Made by a program: the position numbers and the translations under genes | The notes under the pieces: generated by a model | What the model saw: the letters and a program-made list of their open reading frames with translations, nothing else | Database searches by the model: none | Told to the model about the DNA's origin: nothing | Shown: piece by piece, positions 32,880-43,810 of the stretch | Position numbering within the stretch: the stretch's first letter is position 1 | Layout: each line of letters begins with the position of its first letter | Origin: Neolentinus lepideus HHB14362 ss-1 | Taxonomy: Eukaryota > Basidiomycota > Agaricomycetes > Gloeophyllales > Gloeophyllaceae | Direction: 5' to 3' | Assembly (NCBI GenBank): GCA_001632425.1 | Contig: KV425602.1 | Location: 150,794 to 214,793 of the forward strand | DNA: 64,000 bases

Positions 32880-33560
32880 CGATTATAGGTGAGGTCTACG
32901 AAGAAAGTAACGGCCAACGAGAGATTAGTTCGCCGATGACACGATGCATGATGCATGCGTGTAACGGTTAGGAAGGTTTCGGGGTCAAGGGTAATGCATG
33001 AAAGAGTCGAGACATGATGCTCGAACTCCTGGCAGAGGAGTAAGATACGCCGGGGCCACGTTTCTCATGGGCATAAGCGTATTTGACCGATATGATCAAG
33101 TATACTGTCCCTAATTTCGAGGTCGAGCTGGGTCCGACATGATGAGGAAGTGTAAACGCAGAGGCGTCTCTAACCTGGCCATGGTTACAGCTTCCGCGCG
33201 GGATGGAGATGAGGTAGGCATAACGCGTTGTTCGATGTTCGGTGGCTAGCGCTTATGAGCGTCTGATATCTAGTGTCCATTCGACCACAAGACAAATCCT
33301 GACGTCGCGGGATGAGCGTAAAGAATGGCGAACGATCCTGTACCGTGCGTATCCTTCCTGAGTTTTGAGGTCTCCGCGGTTGTGTACACGATCTGTCGAC
33401 GGTGTTCGATGATGTTCGGTATGGATACGTTGCGCAATCTGCTTTCATGTGTGCATAGTCAGTGTCAATACGAGATCGTATTATCGTTATTCACCAGTGG
33501 CAATATTAATGTACAGTGATACTGTCTTCCGAGTCGTAGTGGTTGCGTTTTAGACCTGGA
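32880..33560 (+). repeat. Dispersed repeat R1, partial copy 5
   Basis: Contains AACGGTTAGGAAGGTTTCGG, TTTCGAGGTCGAGCTGG, GTGTAAACGCAGAGGCG, GATGGAGATGAGGTAGGC, GAGTTTTGAGGTCTCCGCGG and AGTCGTAGTGGTTGCGTTTT in the family order. The 5' half with the minisatellite is absent. Confidence 0.7.
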
Positions 33561-33597
33561 ATAGTCTACATGGACTGGCTGCAAGGTCGTGTTCTTA

Positions 33598-33672
33598 GTT
33601 CCACCCACCTGAGTTCTAGTGCCTGGGTGCTCGGTGAATCGTGATCAGATCGAAATAAGTGACTCGGAAAGC
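33598..33672. repeat. Short dispersed repeat R3, copy 3
   Basis: GTTCCACCCACCTGAGTTCT followed by GTGCTCGGTGAATCGTGATC and GTGACTCGGAAAG. It is shorter than the other copies because of an internal deletion. Confidence 0.6.
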
Positions 33673-33699
33673 ATGCTTCCCCATCCAAATGCCGTGCCA

Positions 33700-33960
33700 A
33701 GGTCACGCGCGTCGGTCTCCTGTGTCGGAAATTCCCGATCTGCCCTTGCAAGACCCTGCAAGGCCCGGCAAGGCTAACTATTCTCTGAGAATGCCCGGAT
33801 CATTGTAATGGTCTTGCCATGGACCTTTCCATGGACTTCTAAGGTCCAAATATCACGGAATTGCCTTGTCAGGTCATGGCAAGACGGTCTCAAGGTCCCC
33901 AAGACTTTTCCCTTGCAAGGCGAATCGGGTTTTACCGACAATTGTCCATATATATCCGGT
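33700..33960. repeat. CCTTGCAAG/CCATGG palindrome patch
   Basis: Dense in short palindromes and near-palindromes: CCTTGCAAG, TTGCAAGACC, GGCAAGGC and CCATGGACC with its neighbours. It is a local low-complexity patch of unknown origin. Confidence 0.5.
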
Positions 33961-33999
33961 CACCGCCCAACTGTCTCACGCCTCCTGCCTATTTTTTTT

Positions 34000-35205
34000 T
34001 TGCTCTTACGGCTCCTCGACGCTCCCCTCTGTCTTTGTCTTCATTTACTGATCATACCCTCGTTGGTTATGTCTGTCTGTCTTCATCTTCCTCTGATCAC
34101 ATAGCCCGCCGTTTCCTGCACTGAAGACATCTGCTACCTCTCGCCGCTCTGGCCTTTCTGATTTCTAATGTGACACTCGCCACCATTCCCCCTTTCGTGG
34201 ATACGTTTCGTCTCTCTTCAAGCACGCGTCGATGGATTCTTCCTCGTGTTACCCGCCTTCCAGGACTGAATATTGAATATTGAGATCGTGCGGTTGCGAT
34301 CTCTGCCCTCGCATGTTTGGACCCTTTATCGTCGCAAAATTCTTGCCCGCCCTCACATGCGAGTCTCCTTTTCTCGCGTGACGCTGGCGATATGAGCAGA
34401 CGACGTCAGTAACACGGTCTGATCATATGCTTACCGTCACTGACAACGTCTGATCATATCATTATCGTCTCCTCCGACGTCTGCGCATACACTTCTCGTC
34501 ACCGACGTCGGACCGTATAGTTCCCGCCATCAACGACGTTTCTTCGAACGTGTTTGGTGGCTCTCTGTCGGTCTAGCTAGATCGATGTGTATTTGTGCTG
34601 ATCGAGGTCTCCTTGTGACTCGATCGATGCCTGCATGTGTTCTCGTTTACTGGTCCTCTCGACGTTGCGGCTCCATATCTATTTCCTCTCTCGTGCAGCT
34701 TGATGTCGGCTTGTTCTCTCGTTGAGGCTCGACGCCTCCTTGAACTTTCACTGTGGCTCGATTGTTGTGTACTTCTGCTCTCTTTACAGCTCGACCGAGA
34801 CTAGCTAATCGTGCCCCCGTGGCCGTTCAACGCCTACTTCCGCTCTTGTGCAGCTCGAGGTGTACTTGTACCCCTGTTGCAGCTCGACGCCTATCTTCTC
34901 TCTCATGCAGCTCCATGTCTGTTTGCTCGCTTGTACAGCTCGACATCTACTTATGCTCTCGTTCCGGTTCGGTCGAGACCAGCTGCTTGCGCTCTATCTG
35001 CGGTTCGACGCTTGCTCGCTATGCAGCTCAACGCGTACTTGCACTCCCATGCAGCTCGGCGCATACTGGCCCTCTCGTTGCGGCTCTACGTCTACTTGCA
35101 CTCTCGTCGCGGTTCAATCGATACAGGCTTGCTCTCGCTGTGGTTTGACGCCTACTTGCGCTCTCATTTTGTGGCTCGATCCGTACTTGCTCTCTCATGC
35201 GTAAG
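34000..35205 (+). mobile_element. Repeat R2, direct copy 3
   Basis: Has GAAGACATCTGCTACCTCTC, GAGATCGTGCGGTTGCGATC, GGCGATATGAGCAGACGACG, CTGATCATATGCTTACCGTC and then the minisatellite, in the family order. It lacks the tail containing GGACGTTGACTGGGG and stops abruptly at about 35205, close to duplicated block C. Confidence 0.62.
34640..35205. repeat. R2 minisatellite array, about 20 units
   Basis: Same unit type as the 27.8 kb array (CTCGACATCTACTTATGCTC, TGCAGCTCGAGGTGTACTTG and variants). The copy number is an estimate. Confidence 0.8.
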
Positions 35206-35429
35206 AATGGATTATGCGACCTGATTCATGCCTGGGATCTGTTCTCGAGTCAAGTTCTTTGAGGTATTAGCGCTATAAATAGTAGGGCAGTTGAACGGGA
35301 CGTAGAAGCGAGCGTTCGTTATTCGGTGCGGAGCGAAAATATTGTATTGGCATGTATTGGCATGTTTTGGCGGTGCTCGCAACAAATTTCTTCCCCCTTC
35401 CAATCTTTGGCACGTATGGAATGGAGGCG

Positions 35430-36660
35430 CCGTCCTAACTTACGCTGACACCAATGCAGATACCTACTCGGGATGAGCCTGCGCTGGCTCACTCGCGATA
35501 TATTATACCGCGTCCGTACAGATTGCCGAGTCTGTGCACTTCGCCTGCGCCACTGTCGCCTGAGTGATGACTCCCGAAGCACTACCCTCGATGCCTGCGC
35601 AATCTAGAGAGGGGAGTGAGCATGTCACGCCTTATCTCATCGACGAAGGGCAATATTTCACTACTTGATCACCGGCACAGCTGCGACTACCCTTCGATCT
35701 CCCTCGCGCAAGCAAGTTCCCGGATACTGGCTCACTCAGGAATGTCCATGGTGGACGACTCCGTCTTGGGCTGGGTTGCGCAATACAAGTATCTCTGAGA
35801 TTAGCGGTGCTCGACCAAGTCTGTGTCCTGTACGCTGCCCCCAAAGGCTCACGTATCGTACTGGGCTTATGTATGTTTTATTTTGCGCTCTTCGTCTTTG
35901 CCTTGCTGACTCGACATAGTTCCAGAAGTGTGAGCTTTTGAGTCATCTCCACTATGCGCAGCCAATTCCGGATTAGAAAATTGGATACCCGACATTCGCA
36001 GCTTACTCGCGTACACACTTGATGGGATGCTCGCGACTGGTTTGCCATATCGTCTCAATTCAAGCTCTTCGAGTTTCACTGCGTCGATCCCTGGATGCCT
36101 AACTGTGTAGACGGCCACCTCCTTTTCATCCGGTTTGCTCTTACCGTTTCGAAGACTTGACGTGCTCCGGTGTCCTGTCCACATGCCGTCAATCTGAACC
36201 AGTCGACATGAAAGGAACCGGTCATCGATCCCCTGTCCATCGCGTCGAGTCCAGATGACGCTCTGTCCACACCCCCTGTTGATTGCGACAACGAAGCTCG
36301 GGTAGCTATAGAAGCCTGTGAAAGTTTGTATTATCATCATCATCATCATCCATTTCCAGAGCACATCTCACATATTTCGCAGAGGATGGTCTCGAACTCC
36401 CAGATGACATGGCGGTGATCTGGGTTTACGAGTTTATCGACAAGAACCCGGCGAAGGTGAAACGGGACTCGCTTGCGGATATTCATTGATACGTATGGTT
36501 GCAGATAGTGACGCAGCAATGGACATCCGTCGGAGCCATGACTCTGTTTTTGCAGTCTATTTGTATATCTTCAATCATTTCTTGTCGATATTCGGTGGCC
36601 CAGCGCATAACACGCGAACTTGCCTCCAGTTCATACGTCAACTGACCTCGCCGCTCTGAT
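35430..36660 (+). pseudogene. Decayed unknown gene in duplicated block C
   Basis: Counterpart of the decayed gene at 22300-23370. Shared stretches include the segment reading GLELPDDMAVIWVYEFIDKN, then FLSIFGGP with HNTRTCLQFIRQL. It carries stops and an in-place CATCAT trinucleotide run at about 36331-36350 that is absent from copy A. It is probably dead; the family is unrecognised. Confidence 0.5.
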
Positions 36661-37500
36661 GCTGAACATCAATGTTTGTTTAAATGTGGACGATTGCGAA
36701 TGAACATTTCGGAACCTCTACGAAGACGAGGAAACTTAGGAAAGATGAGAGGGGACTGCAGTGTTCACGACGACAAGATTCCAGAAGGAGAACCTACGAC
36801 GACACCACGGAGACGATAAATAATTTCATACACGTCCAGTGGGCACCAACGTAAGATTTTCTACGGTGCCTTTCAGTTTAGCAGACACAACAGAGTGAAC
36901 CCTCAAGGGCGCGTGCAGTATGACCAGCCAAAACTTCCTGTCTCCCACCCGTCGTGATTCCAATGCTGCGTCCAGCAAATCCGAGTACACCTCCATATCT
37001 TGGCGATCGTCGTAGTGGGATACTCTGAGAATTCGAAGACTTGAAAACAGCACGTCTTCTCCATGCTGTCCTCCGATTCGGTAGTTTGAGCCCTCCTGGA
37101 TGGCCTGAATTAACGATAAAGACATTGGGTAGATTGATGCCGCCATGCACGTCCAACGGTGTTATGTTGTGCATGTGGCCAACACACTTCGCCAGCGCCC
37201 GAACGCAATGTTGCCGGAGGTGGAAATCCTATTCACATTCTCCAAGGACAAGGATTCCCCGATCAATGTTAGATATTTCTCGAAAGCGTGTGTTAAGTTT
37301 ATATTCCTAATATCCACGTGAATGTCTGACGGAGAGTCTATAGCGCGGCTCTCAGGCCCCAATTTCCATGCGTCAAAGCCACCCTCACCTCCTTTCGAGG
37401 TGCGGAATGCCACAAAATTGAGGGCATTGCATGGAATTGCCTTGTCTGCAGAGAGATGGGCGGAGTGAGATCGAGGTGCCGCAGTAGCTCTACAGTGCTC

Positions 37501-37572
37501 TTTTTTTTTTTCTCCGAGTTTATTGTCCCGAGGGCATCGCCCTATGTTAGACATTACATGACTTGTACCTAC
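37501..37572 (-). mobile_element. 72-bp truncated retro-insertion with poly(A)
   Basis: Flanked by a direct repeat CTACAGTGCTCT (from 37490 and from 37573; the last T merges with the tail). Read on the minus strand it ends GACAATAAACTCGGAG followed by about eleven A, that is, a polyadenylation-like AATAAA and a tail. Copies A and B lack it. It fits a strongly 5'-truncated LINE or a LINE-mobilised RNA. Confidence 0.82.
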
Positions 37573-37769
37573 CTACAGTGCTCTACCGAGTAAGCAATGC
37601 TAATATGGCGCAATTTTGGGAGAGGAATTCGCGGATGATCTGTCTGTGGCATCAAGTGCACCGTTGACTTGGAACCAACATCGAAATCCTGCAAGTTCAA
37701 AGTCCTGAGAGCCGGAGTCCTGCATAAAAGAGAAAAGACTTCCGAGAGCAGGTTCTCCCTATGAGAGTA

Positions 37770-38390
37770 AGATAGGCGACATGCAAACTCATCGACATCA
37801 CGTGACCTTCAACCATCACACTCTTGTCGGGCATAAGGCTCTGGGGTCAGGCAATATCTCAGCAAAGTAAATCCGAGAAACAATAACTAGAGACCTCATG
37901 AATGCATCCTCAGTTTTACTTTCTTGAAAGCCGGTCTCTATGAAATGTTTTATGTGTTTTTTTTCAGCCATATTTCTGAGCTACAAAACACATTATTTCG
38001 CTATTCTGAGAGGAAAAGATTTTTTGACTGGAAAATATTGGCGCTTCGGGGTATTGCCCGGGCTTACATAATATCTATATTTAGTAATATGCTGTGCTAA
38101 TCCTAACCTTAATCAGGCCCGCCCGGCCTCACACTTCTGGACTCCTGGATGACCGAGCTTGTCTCCTTGCAGTTCTAGGTATGTTTCACATAAAATGCAA
38201 TACTATAAAATATTCTAGTGGTAACAAAATTTTTGGAGAAAAACAGATTTTTTTCGACCCCTGCAAACATGTTTTCTGGCGAAAATACTGACAAGTGGTC
38301 CAGGGACCTCGTAAAATTGGCGTCGTGACCGTTACATGTCACGCTTAGTCATGCGCACGTGATGTCGATGAGTTTGCATGTCGCCTATCT
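37770..38390. mobile_element. 621-bp MITE with perfect 35-bp inverted repeats
   Basis: Terminal inverted repeats 37770-37804 and 38356-38390 are identical over 35 bp; the left end starts AGATAGGCGACATGC. TA lies on both sides, giving either a TA duplication (Tc1/mariner or PIF-like) or an 8-bp TAAGATAG duplication. The interior is AT-rich with no transposase frame. The empty site is intact in F-box copies A and B. The perfect ends imply recent insertion. Confidence 0.9.
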
Positions 38391-39096
38391 TAAGATAGGT
38401 GCTCCAAGTGCGGTAACAAGGGTATCCGATTGAAATCAAGTACGAAGTCCGTGACTTCTAGGCTCCTAAGCCGGAATGGCTCGAACACCAACTCCAAAGT
38501 CACGGGGCTAAAAATGAATATGTCGTCTTCTGGCCCACATGTCACAGTGAGCGACTGTAAATTCAGGGGCTCAAGATTGTGCTGCCTTACAAACATCTCT
38601 AGTGTTGTCTTTGTGACAGAGTGAAGCCGCAGGTCCCGCACACGATGGAGATGAGGCAAGCATAATTCAAGATTATCGAACTGGTTCACGTCCAGCGCGG
38701 CAAGAGTCAATGGGGCGTTCCCAGAGCATAGAAGCATGTCCTGGATGTGCGAACGGTCGTCCAGGAGGATATTCGCCCACAATGAATGTGCGCACAGAGC
38801 TACATCGCGCCAGAGGTGGCAGACCTGCATGATCGGCTGCAGAAATTCGTAGGGGTCCCAATCAGATTCCATTATTTCCAAACCCAGCCCGATGAGTCGT
38901 AGCATGATGGATCGACATCAAGATGTGAATACACAGCAAAGATTGCTTCCAAGATCTCTCATGGCAGACTAGTGATGAGCGCTTGGTCATGCGCCTGATC
39001 TGCTGATGCTGCTCCTCGATCTTTCGTTGATCTTGCTCAATCTTTTGCTGGTCTTCACAGAGATGTTGCTCAATCTCCAGTCGCGCTGACTCTATC

Positions 39097-40220
39097 TATG
39101 TATAAGACAAAAACATGTCGATGTGACGCGAGATTGCTGGATTATCCAGCAACGAGGTAATTAATGATACTTACAATCTGAATCCGAGTCGTAGTGGGTT
39201 GGGCGTTGGGATAGGCGGGCGAGTCGAAGACCGGAAGAGACCGGAGCGCTCGAGCACATGGGAACAAGAAGATTGATCACACGTGGGTCTTTTCCCATCG
39301 CCAGACGCAATGCATTATAGTAGACCGATGTCCATCATATCGCTACGACTTCAGGTTTTCCGAATGTCCACCTGTACTACTGCGCCTCCGTACCAGAGTC
39401 GCATTGGATCCCGAACTGCGACACTAGCAGATTCGTAGGCCACGGGGATGACATTGCTGCGATCGCCAACATCTATTTTTTGCAAAGTCACATCTGTAGT
39501 TCTAGATTCGAGATGTAGTTTTGACTCTGTCACACGACTTATTCTGCACAGCAGGGCAATCGCATTTCTTGGCAGTACGCAGTTGGGAGACGAGAGGCGA
39601 ATATGATCATTACCAGGATGCTGGACGGTATCGTTGTGCTATTAATGTCTTGCATGAAAGTGTATTCATTGTGGGGAAAGTTTGAGCGAGCAAGAGTGAC
39701 TCCGAGAGCAACAAAAGCAGTCTAAAATGAGTCGAGTCGAAGGAAATCCGTCGATGCCGGCGTTCAGACGCACACAATCGTCGACATATGCATGGGATAT
39801 CAGAGAAAGAACATAAAGGCCAAACAAGGGGTCGCCACAACAAACCATCTCTCCTGTGGTCGCTGGTCACCGATCAATACCCAAGGAGTCCATTTGTCTG
39901 ACATCGAATACCGTGCGAGAGACTGTCGGAGTCTTGATTATAATCGATCGATGCCTCTCGTGGCAGCCCGATGGCTACTTACACCAACGACCCGTCTTAA
40001 ACCATATTAGCCAAGACTCAAAGACTTACTCCCGTTTTCCTGATGCAACAATAGAACCAGTAATGTTTGATCGACTAATACATGCATCACGAGGAAAGAC
40101 ATGGATAGTAGATGTGTATATACATATATAGTCCTTCAGAAAGAAACAGAAAGCAGACAAAGACTCGAATTCATGACTAGCCACTAGCATTGACTGAAGA
40201 CTACGGAATAGTCATAATAG
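39097..40220. other. End of block C and gene-poor stretch
   Basis: 39097-39540 matches the flanks of copies A and B. Beyond that no gene is evident. A segment at about 39880-39945 (GAGAGACTGTCGGAGTCTTG) matches a repeat at 14.63-14.69 kb. Confidence 0.5.
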
Positions 40221-41968
40221 TCACCGAATAGTATGTAGACCCGTCCGCCAACTTGTCAGTGGATTGCTCTCCTTCAGCTCTCTCTTTTTCTTCTCCTTAA
40301 CCGCATCCCATATCCGCCAAAACTTTAAGACCTCATCCCCCGCGCCCGTGCAAACCACATCCCCAGCTGGGCCCAGAGCAGAGAACAACACCCTCGAATC
40401 GTGCGCATCACTAATCTCTCCGACACGCTCAAGACTCGGGTAGGCGTGGATCATCAGTGAGCACGTTGGGTACCCATGAGTCGACATGAATTCCTTGTTG
40501 TGCGGGCACCACTGGATCGACGTGACCTGCGCAGGAGTCTTCAATGAGTGAAGGTGCGCGCCGGTGGTGCTGTTCCAAATGTTAATTCTCGCGTCTTCCG
40601 TGCCACCACCAGTGGCAAGGAGGGAAGGCTGCCAGAGACACCATGCGATAGCCTAGAGACAATGATCAGATAATCATACATCCAATTGAAGAGTCGCACC
40701 TTCACAGCGGCAGTATGGTTCCTTTTTGTCCACTTCGCATGTCCGCGAGAGCCCTCAGCGACATCTCCGACACGTCCATCCCAGATCTTTACGACCTGAT
40801 CATTCGCACCACTGGCCAGTAACTCACCGTCCGCGCGCCACTTGAGCCCACACACCTCACCCGAATGTCCGAGTAGCTCCATAACTTTGTGTCGTGGCAC
40901 CCGCATGTCGTGATGCCAGATACTTCCATCACCGCATCCGGAGCTCAGGATGTGCCCGCGCATACTCCTCAACCTCGTGCCCGCCTCGATATCCCATACC
41001 TCGACATCGCCTGTTCCCATACCGACGCCAAGGAGTGTTCCCTCATTTGAAAAGTCGACGGAGGAGACGTAGGAACCTTGCGGTGCCCCGCCAACGTCTG
41101 AGATAACGTCTGTACCGACGCGCCATGTGTAAGTGGTGTCGTGAAGCGCAACGGCCAGGACGTTCCGGGATGACCAGCTAATCAAGTTGAGGTAGAAGTC
41201 ATCGATGATGCCGGGGGCATCAAGGACCTTCTCTGGTTTAGTTAGAATCTTTCTGGGCTTGGTGGTGACAGCGCCGGTAAAGGAAGGGAGTGATCTAGGA
41301 CGGGCATATAGCGGCGCGACAGCCTCGCGTTGCTTCTGAAGGGTTTTTTCGGTCGCGATGGGAGGCGCTTCGTGATAAGAGAGGATGCGGCCGTTAAGTT
41401 TAATTCCAGTGGCTTCGGCTAGGCGGGCAGTGTAATCAGGCGAAGCAGATTCGGGCTGAATAGCGAGTTGGTCGAGAGAGGCGGCGAGAGAGTTGACGTC
41501 GCGGGTGGTGATGAACCGGTCGCCGTTGAACTGAGCCTGAGCGCGCAGGGACGCGCTGGACTTGCTCCGCTTCAATGCCTCTTTCGACTGAGGCGGCAGC
41601 GGCACGTAGTCGTATTTAACTACTTGCATCCTGCTCTCTACCCCTCCCTTCCTGATCACGCCCCTGTTCGCTTGCCTCGTCAGCTCGCGCGTAACCTTGA
41701 TGGCACCTGAAACTGTGCGCATCGTCGGTGAGGGTTTGCGAGACGTAGGCCGACTGACGAAAGGGTTGGAAGAGTCAGTGGGACCTGTCGAGCAGTTCTT
41801 GCTGCTCGGAAGGGCGGAGGGGGCTATCGGCATCGAGCTCGTGTTGTTGGTCACCGACGGGGTTATGTTATTGGTCACCGACGGGGTTATGTTATTGGTC
41901 ACCGACGGGTTTAGCGCGTTCCTTGTCACTGAGCGTGTGTGGTATCGGACTGGAGGTTTTGAAGTCAT
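40221..41968 (-). CDS. Cdc20/Fizzy-type APC/C activator, WD40
   Basis: Predicted co-activator of the anaphase-promoting complex, nuclear, recruiting substrates in mitosis. Two exons, 41968-40700 and 40652-40221, with a 47-nt intron; 566 aa. The N-terminus is disordered with three tandem copies of an octapeptide-like PSVTNNIT unit. A C-box-like GDRFITTRD follows, then GRILSYHEAPP, the KILTKPEKVLDAPGIIDDFY signature, WD40 blades (VEVWDIEAG, VKIWDGRVG, INIWNSTTG, LKFWRIWD) and a C-terminal IR dipeptide that docks on the APC/C. An anomaly lies at about 40960: blade three runs RSMRGH directly into ILSSGCGDGS, so the usual ARVxxLxWN strand of about a dozen residues is missing in frame. This could be a divergent paralog rather than the essential copy. 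Confidence 0.93.
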
Positions 41969-43810
41969 ATCGTGCGAGTCTTATAGACACCCTAAATCGA
42001 AACAAGTAGAGCAGTAACCCAGAAAGAATAGACGGTATGCAGAGGAAACTCGGTGTGGCAGAACAAGAAGAGTGTTCGATTCCAACGCGCGTGTTTATCA
42101 TGTGACCGCGTGAGTGGCCGCGTTCAGCGCAGATTTGGTTCGGAGTTCGATCTTGGCCATCCTCCTACCTACATTCGCTGTGGAAGCACAGCTCTCCTCG
42201 ACAACGATATGATCTCCGCGCCCCCTACCCGTATGCATTCCCTCTCGTCGATTCCATCTTCCTGATGTCTTCATTCGCAAACCACCCTGACAATCCAACG
42301 CGACGTCCTCGGCATATTGGTAGAGCGGAGTATCTTGCTATACCACTTATGAGGCCAGACTGGACGGGGCAAATGGTGACCGCTGTGTAGCACTGCTGTC
42401 GTCATGTCAGATCCAGGGACACCCAGCGAGGACCCTGTAGGCATTCTCCCTCGCATGTGAGTCGTCGCTCTGCTCGCACTGAATGCCTTTGTTGACGAGG
42501 ATATTCGTACAGAAAAAACAGAGCCGAATGACGCGGTGCGAGGGGCGCCAGTCCGGGGTATACGCGACAACACATCCACTGTACCCCTTCGAGCGTCCCA
42601 CGACTTTGGGGCTCACTAGTAAACGTAGTTGAATTGCTACTGCAGGAGGAGGCGGCGTGGAGCAACCCTGAAGCTATGATGAGCTGGTCCTGTCGTCTTC
42701 AGAAATGTGTACTGAGCCAGAGACAGCCCGGACTCCAAGAGAAAACGGGCGACGTACCTCTCGAGCCAGGGGCGGAGCTGAAAGGAAGAAAGGAAGGTAA
42801 GGGTACGGAACTGAGGCCGAGGGAAGTAACATCGAACGGGAACATCTGCTTCAGAGAATGGGGAAGTCGAAACGATAGGGAGATGATGGGTCCAAGCCGC
42901 GGTAGGCGCAGGTTTGAACGACGAGGGTAGAACGACGAGGAAAGCATCCATAATTTTGCGAGCATGCAGCGCCAAAGGTTTAGTGTTGGTCCCCGTAATT
43001 TCCTAGAAGCTCTCTCACCCATGATACCAAGGCATTTTGTACATGGACGCCCTCCGTGACTGCTGAGATGCGCACAGGTGAGGAGGTGATGATGGTGGTC
43101 GGGCGGTCGAAGCAGCTCCAAGAGCATCAGAATCTCTGCGCGCATACACCCAGAGCGGTTCGAAGGTCTCGGGGAAGATGTCAAACGCGGGGACAGGCGG
43201 GAGAGCAAGTTATCGAGAGGGGTGGGATGGGTGATGTCGGGACCGGTGCGTCTTATTCGATTGTGAGAGCATCCACGGGCTTACTTCTGGATCAGGAAAT
43301 CTGTGCATCGCATCCAATGATGCAGAGCACCTAGAAACAAAAGGTTTTGGAAGTGTGCGCACCGTCAACGTCGAAACACCATGAGGGCCAAGCATCGCGG
43401 CATTTAAGCTCGAATACAAATCTATTTGCTTGCCTTTTCTCAGCCAAACAATACCCTCCCTTCCATCCCTCTCCTCTGCAGGCTGTCGCTGCGGTGCACG
43501 CAGCCAGAATCGAACATCACGCCGTCCGCCGTCCGCGCCGTGAGTCGCTGCAATGGAATGTAGCGAACTACGACGTGTACGGCGGATGGTCGAGGCAGCA
43601 GACAGCGATGTCCGTGGACGGCGTGACGCGACAAAGAGGAGATACTAAGGCGTGGGAACCGCCTTTGACGGTTGGATATAGAAGTGATCCGCCGGCGGGT
43701 TTCAAGAAAATCGCAGGGGCGTATTGGATGCTGCAATATTGTATGTACACGACGAAGCTTTCAGTTGTATCATTTTGTTTGATCTGGTATACTGGCTAAT
43801 GAATCATCAG
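41969..43810. other. Stretch with possible undetermined gene
   Basis: No secure gene. Minus-strand frames at 42637-42975 and 42407-42616 look mildly coding (the latter has LCFFCTNILVNKGIQCEQ), and a plus-strand frame at 43347-43799 is Arg/Pro-rich. I could not join any of them into a recognisable protein. Confidence 0.4.

Larger units (their letters stand above)
36826..39096 (-). pseudogene. Coiled-coil F-box-like protein, broken copy C
   Basis: Paralog of copies A and B, closest to B (it shares GLEIMESDWDPYE). Lesions are visible. The start codon is ATA instead of ATG at about 39095. A deletion removes the segment just before the F-box, near 38970-38990. A 621-bp element is inserted at 37770-38390, a 72-bp poly(T)-bearing insert sits at 37501-37572, and there are further frameshifts. 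Residual frames at 38390-38905, 37162-37554 and 36826-37146 match successive parts of B. It is not functional. Confidence 0.9.

Noticed and set aside
42407..42616. Small minus-strand frame with CxxC-like LCFFCTNIL
   Set aside because: Too short, overlapping other frames, and no supported splice partner or family.
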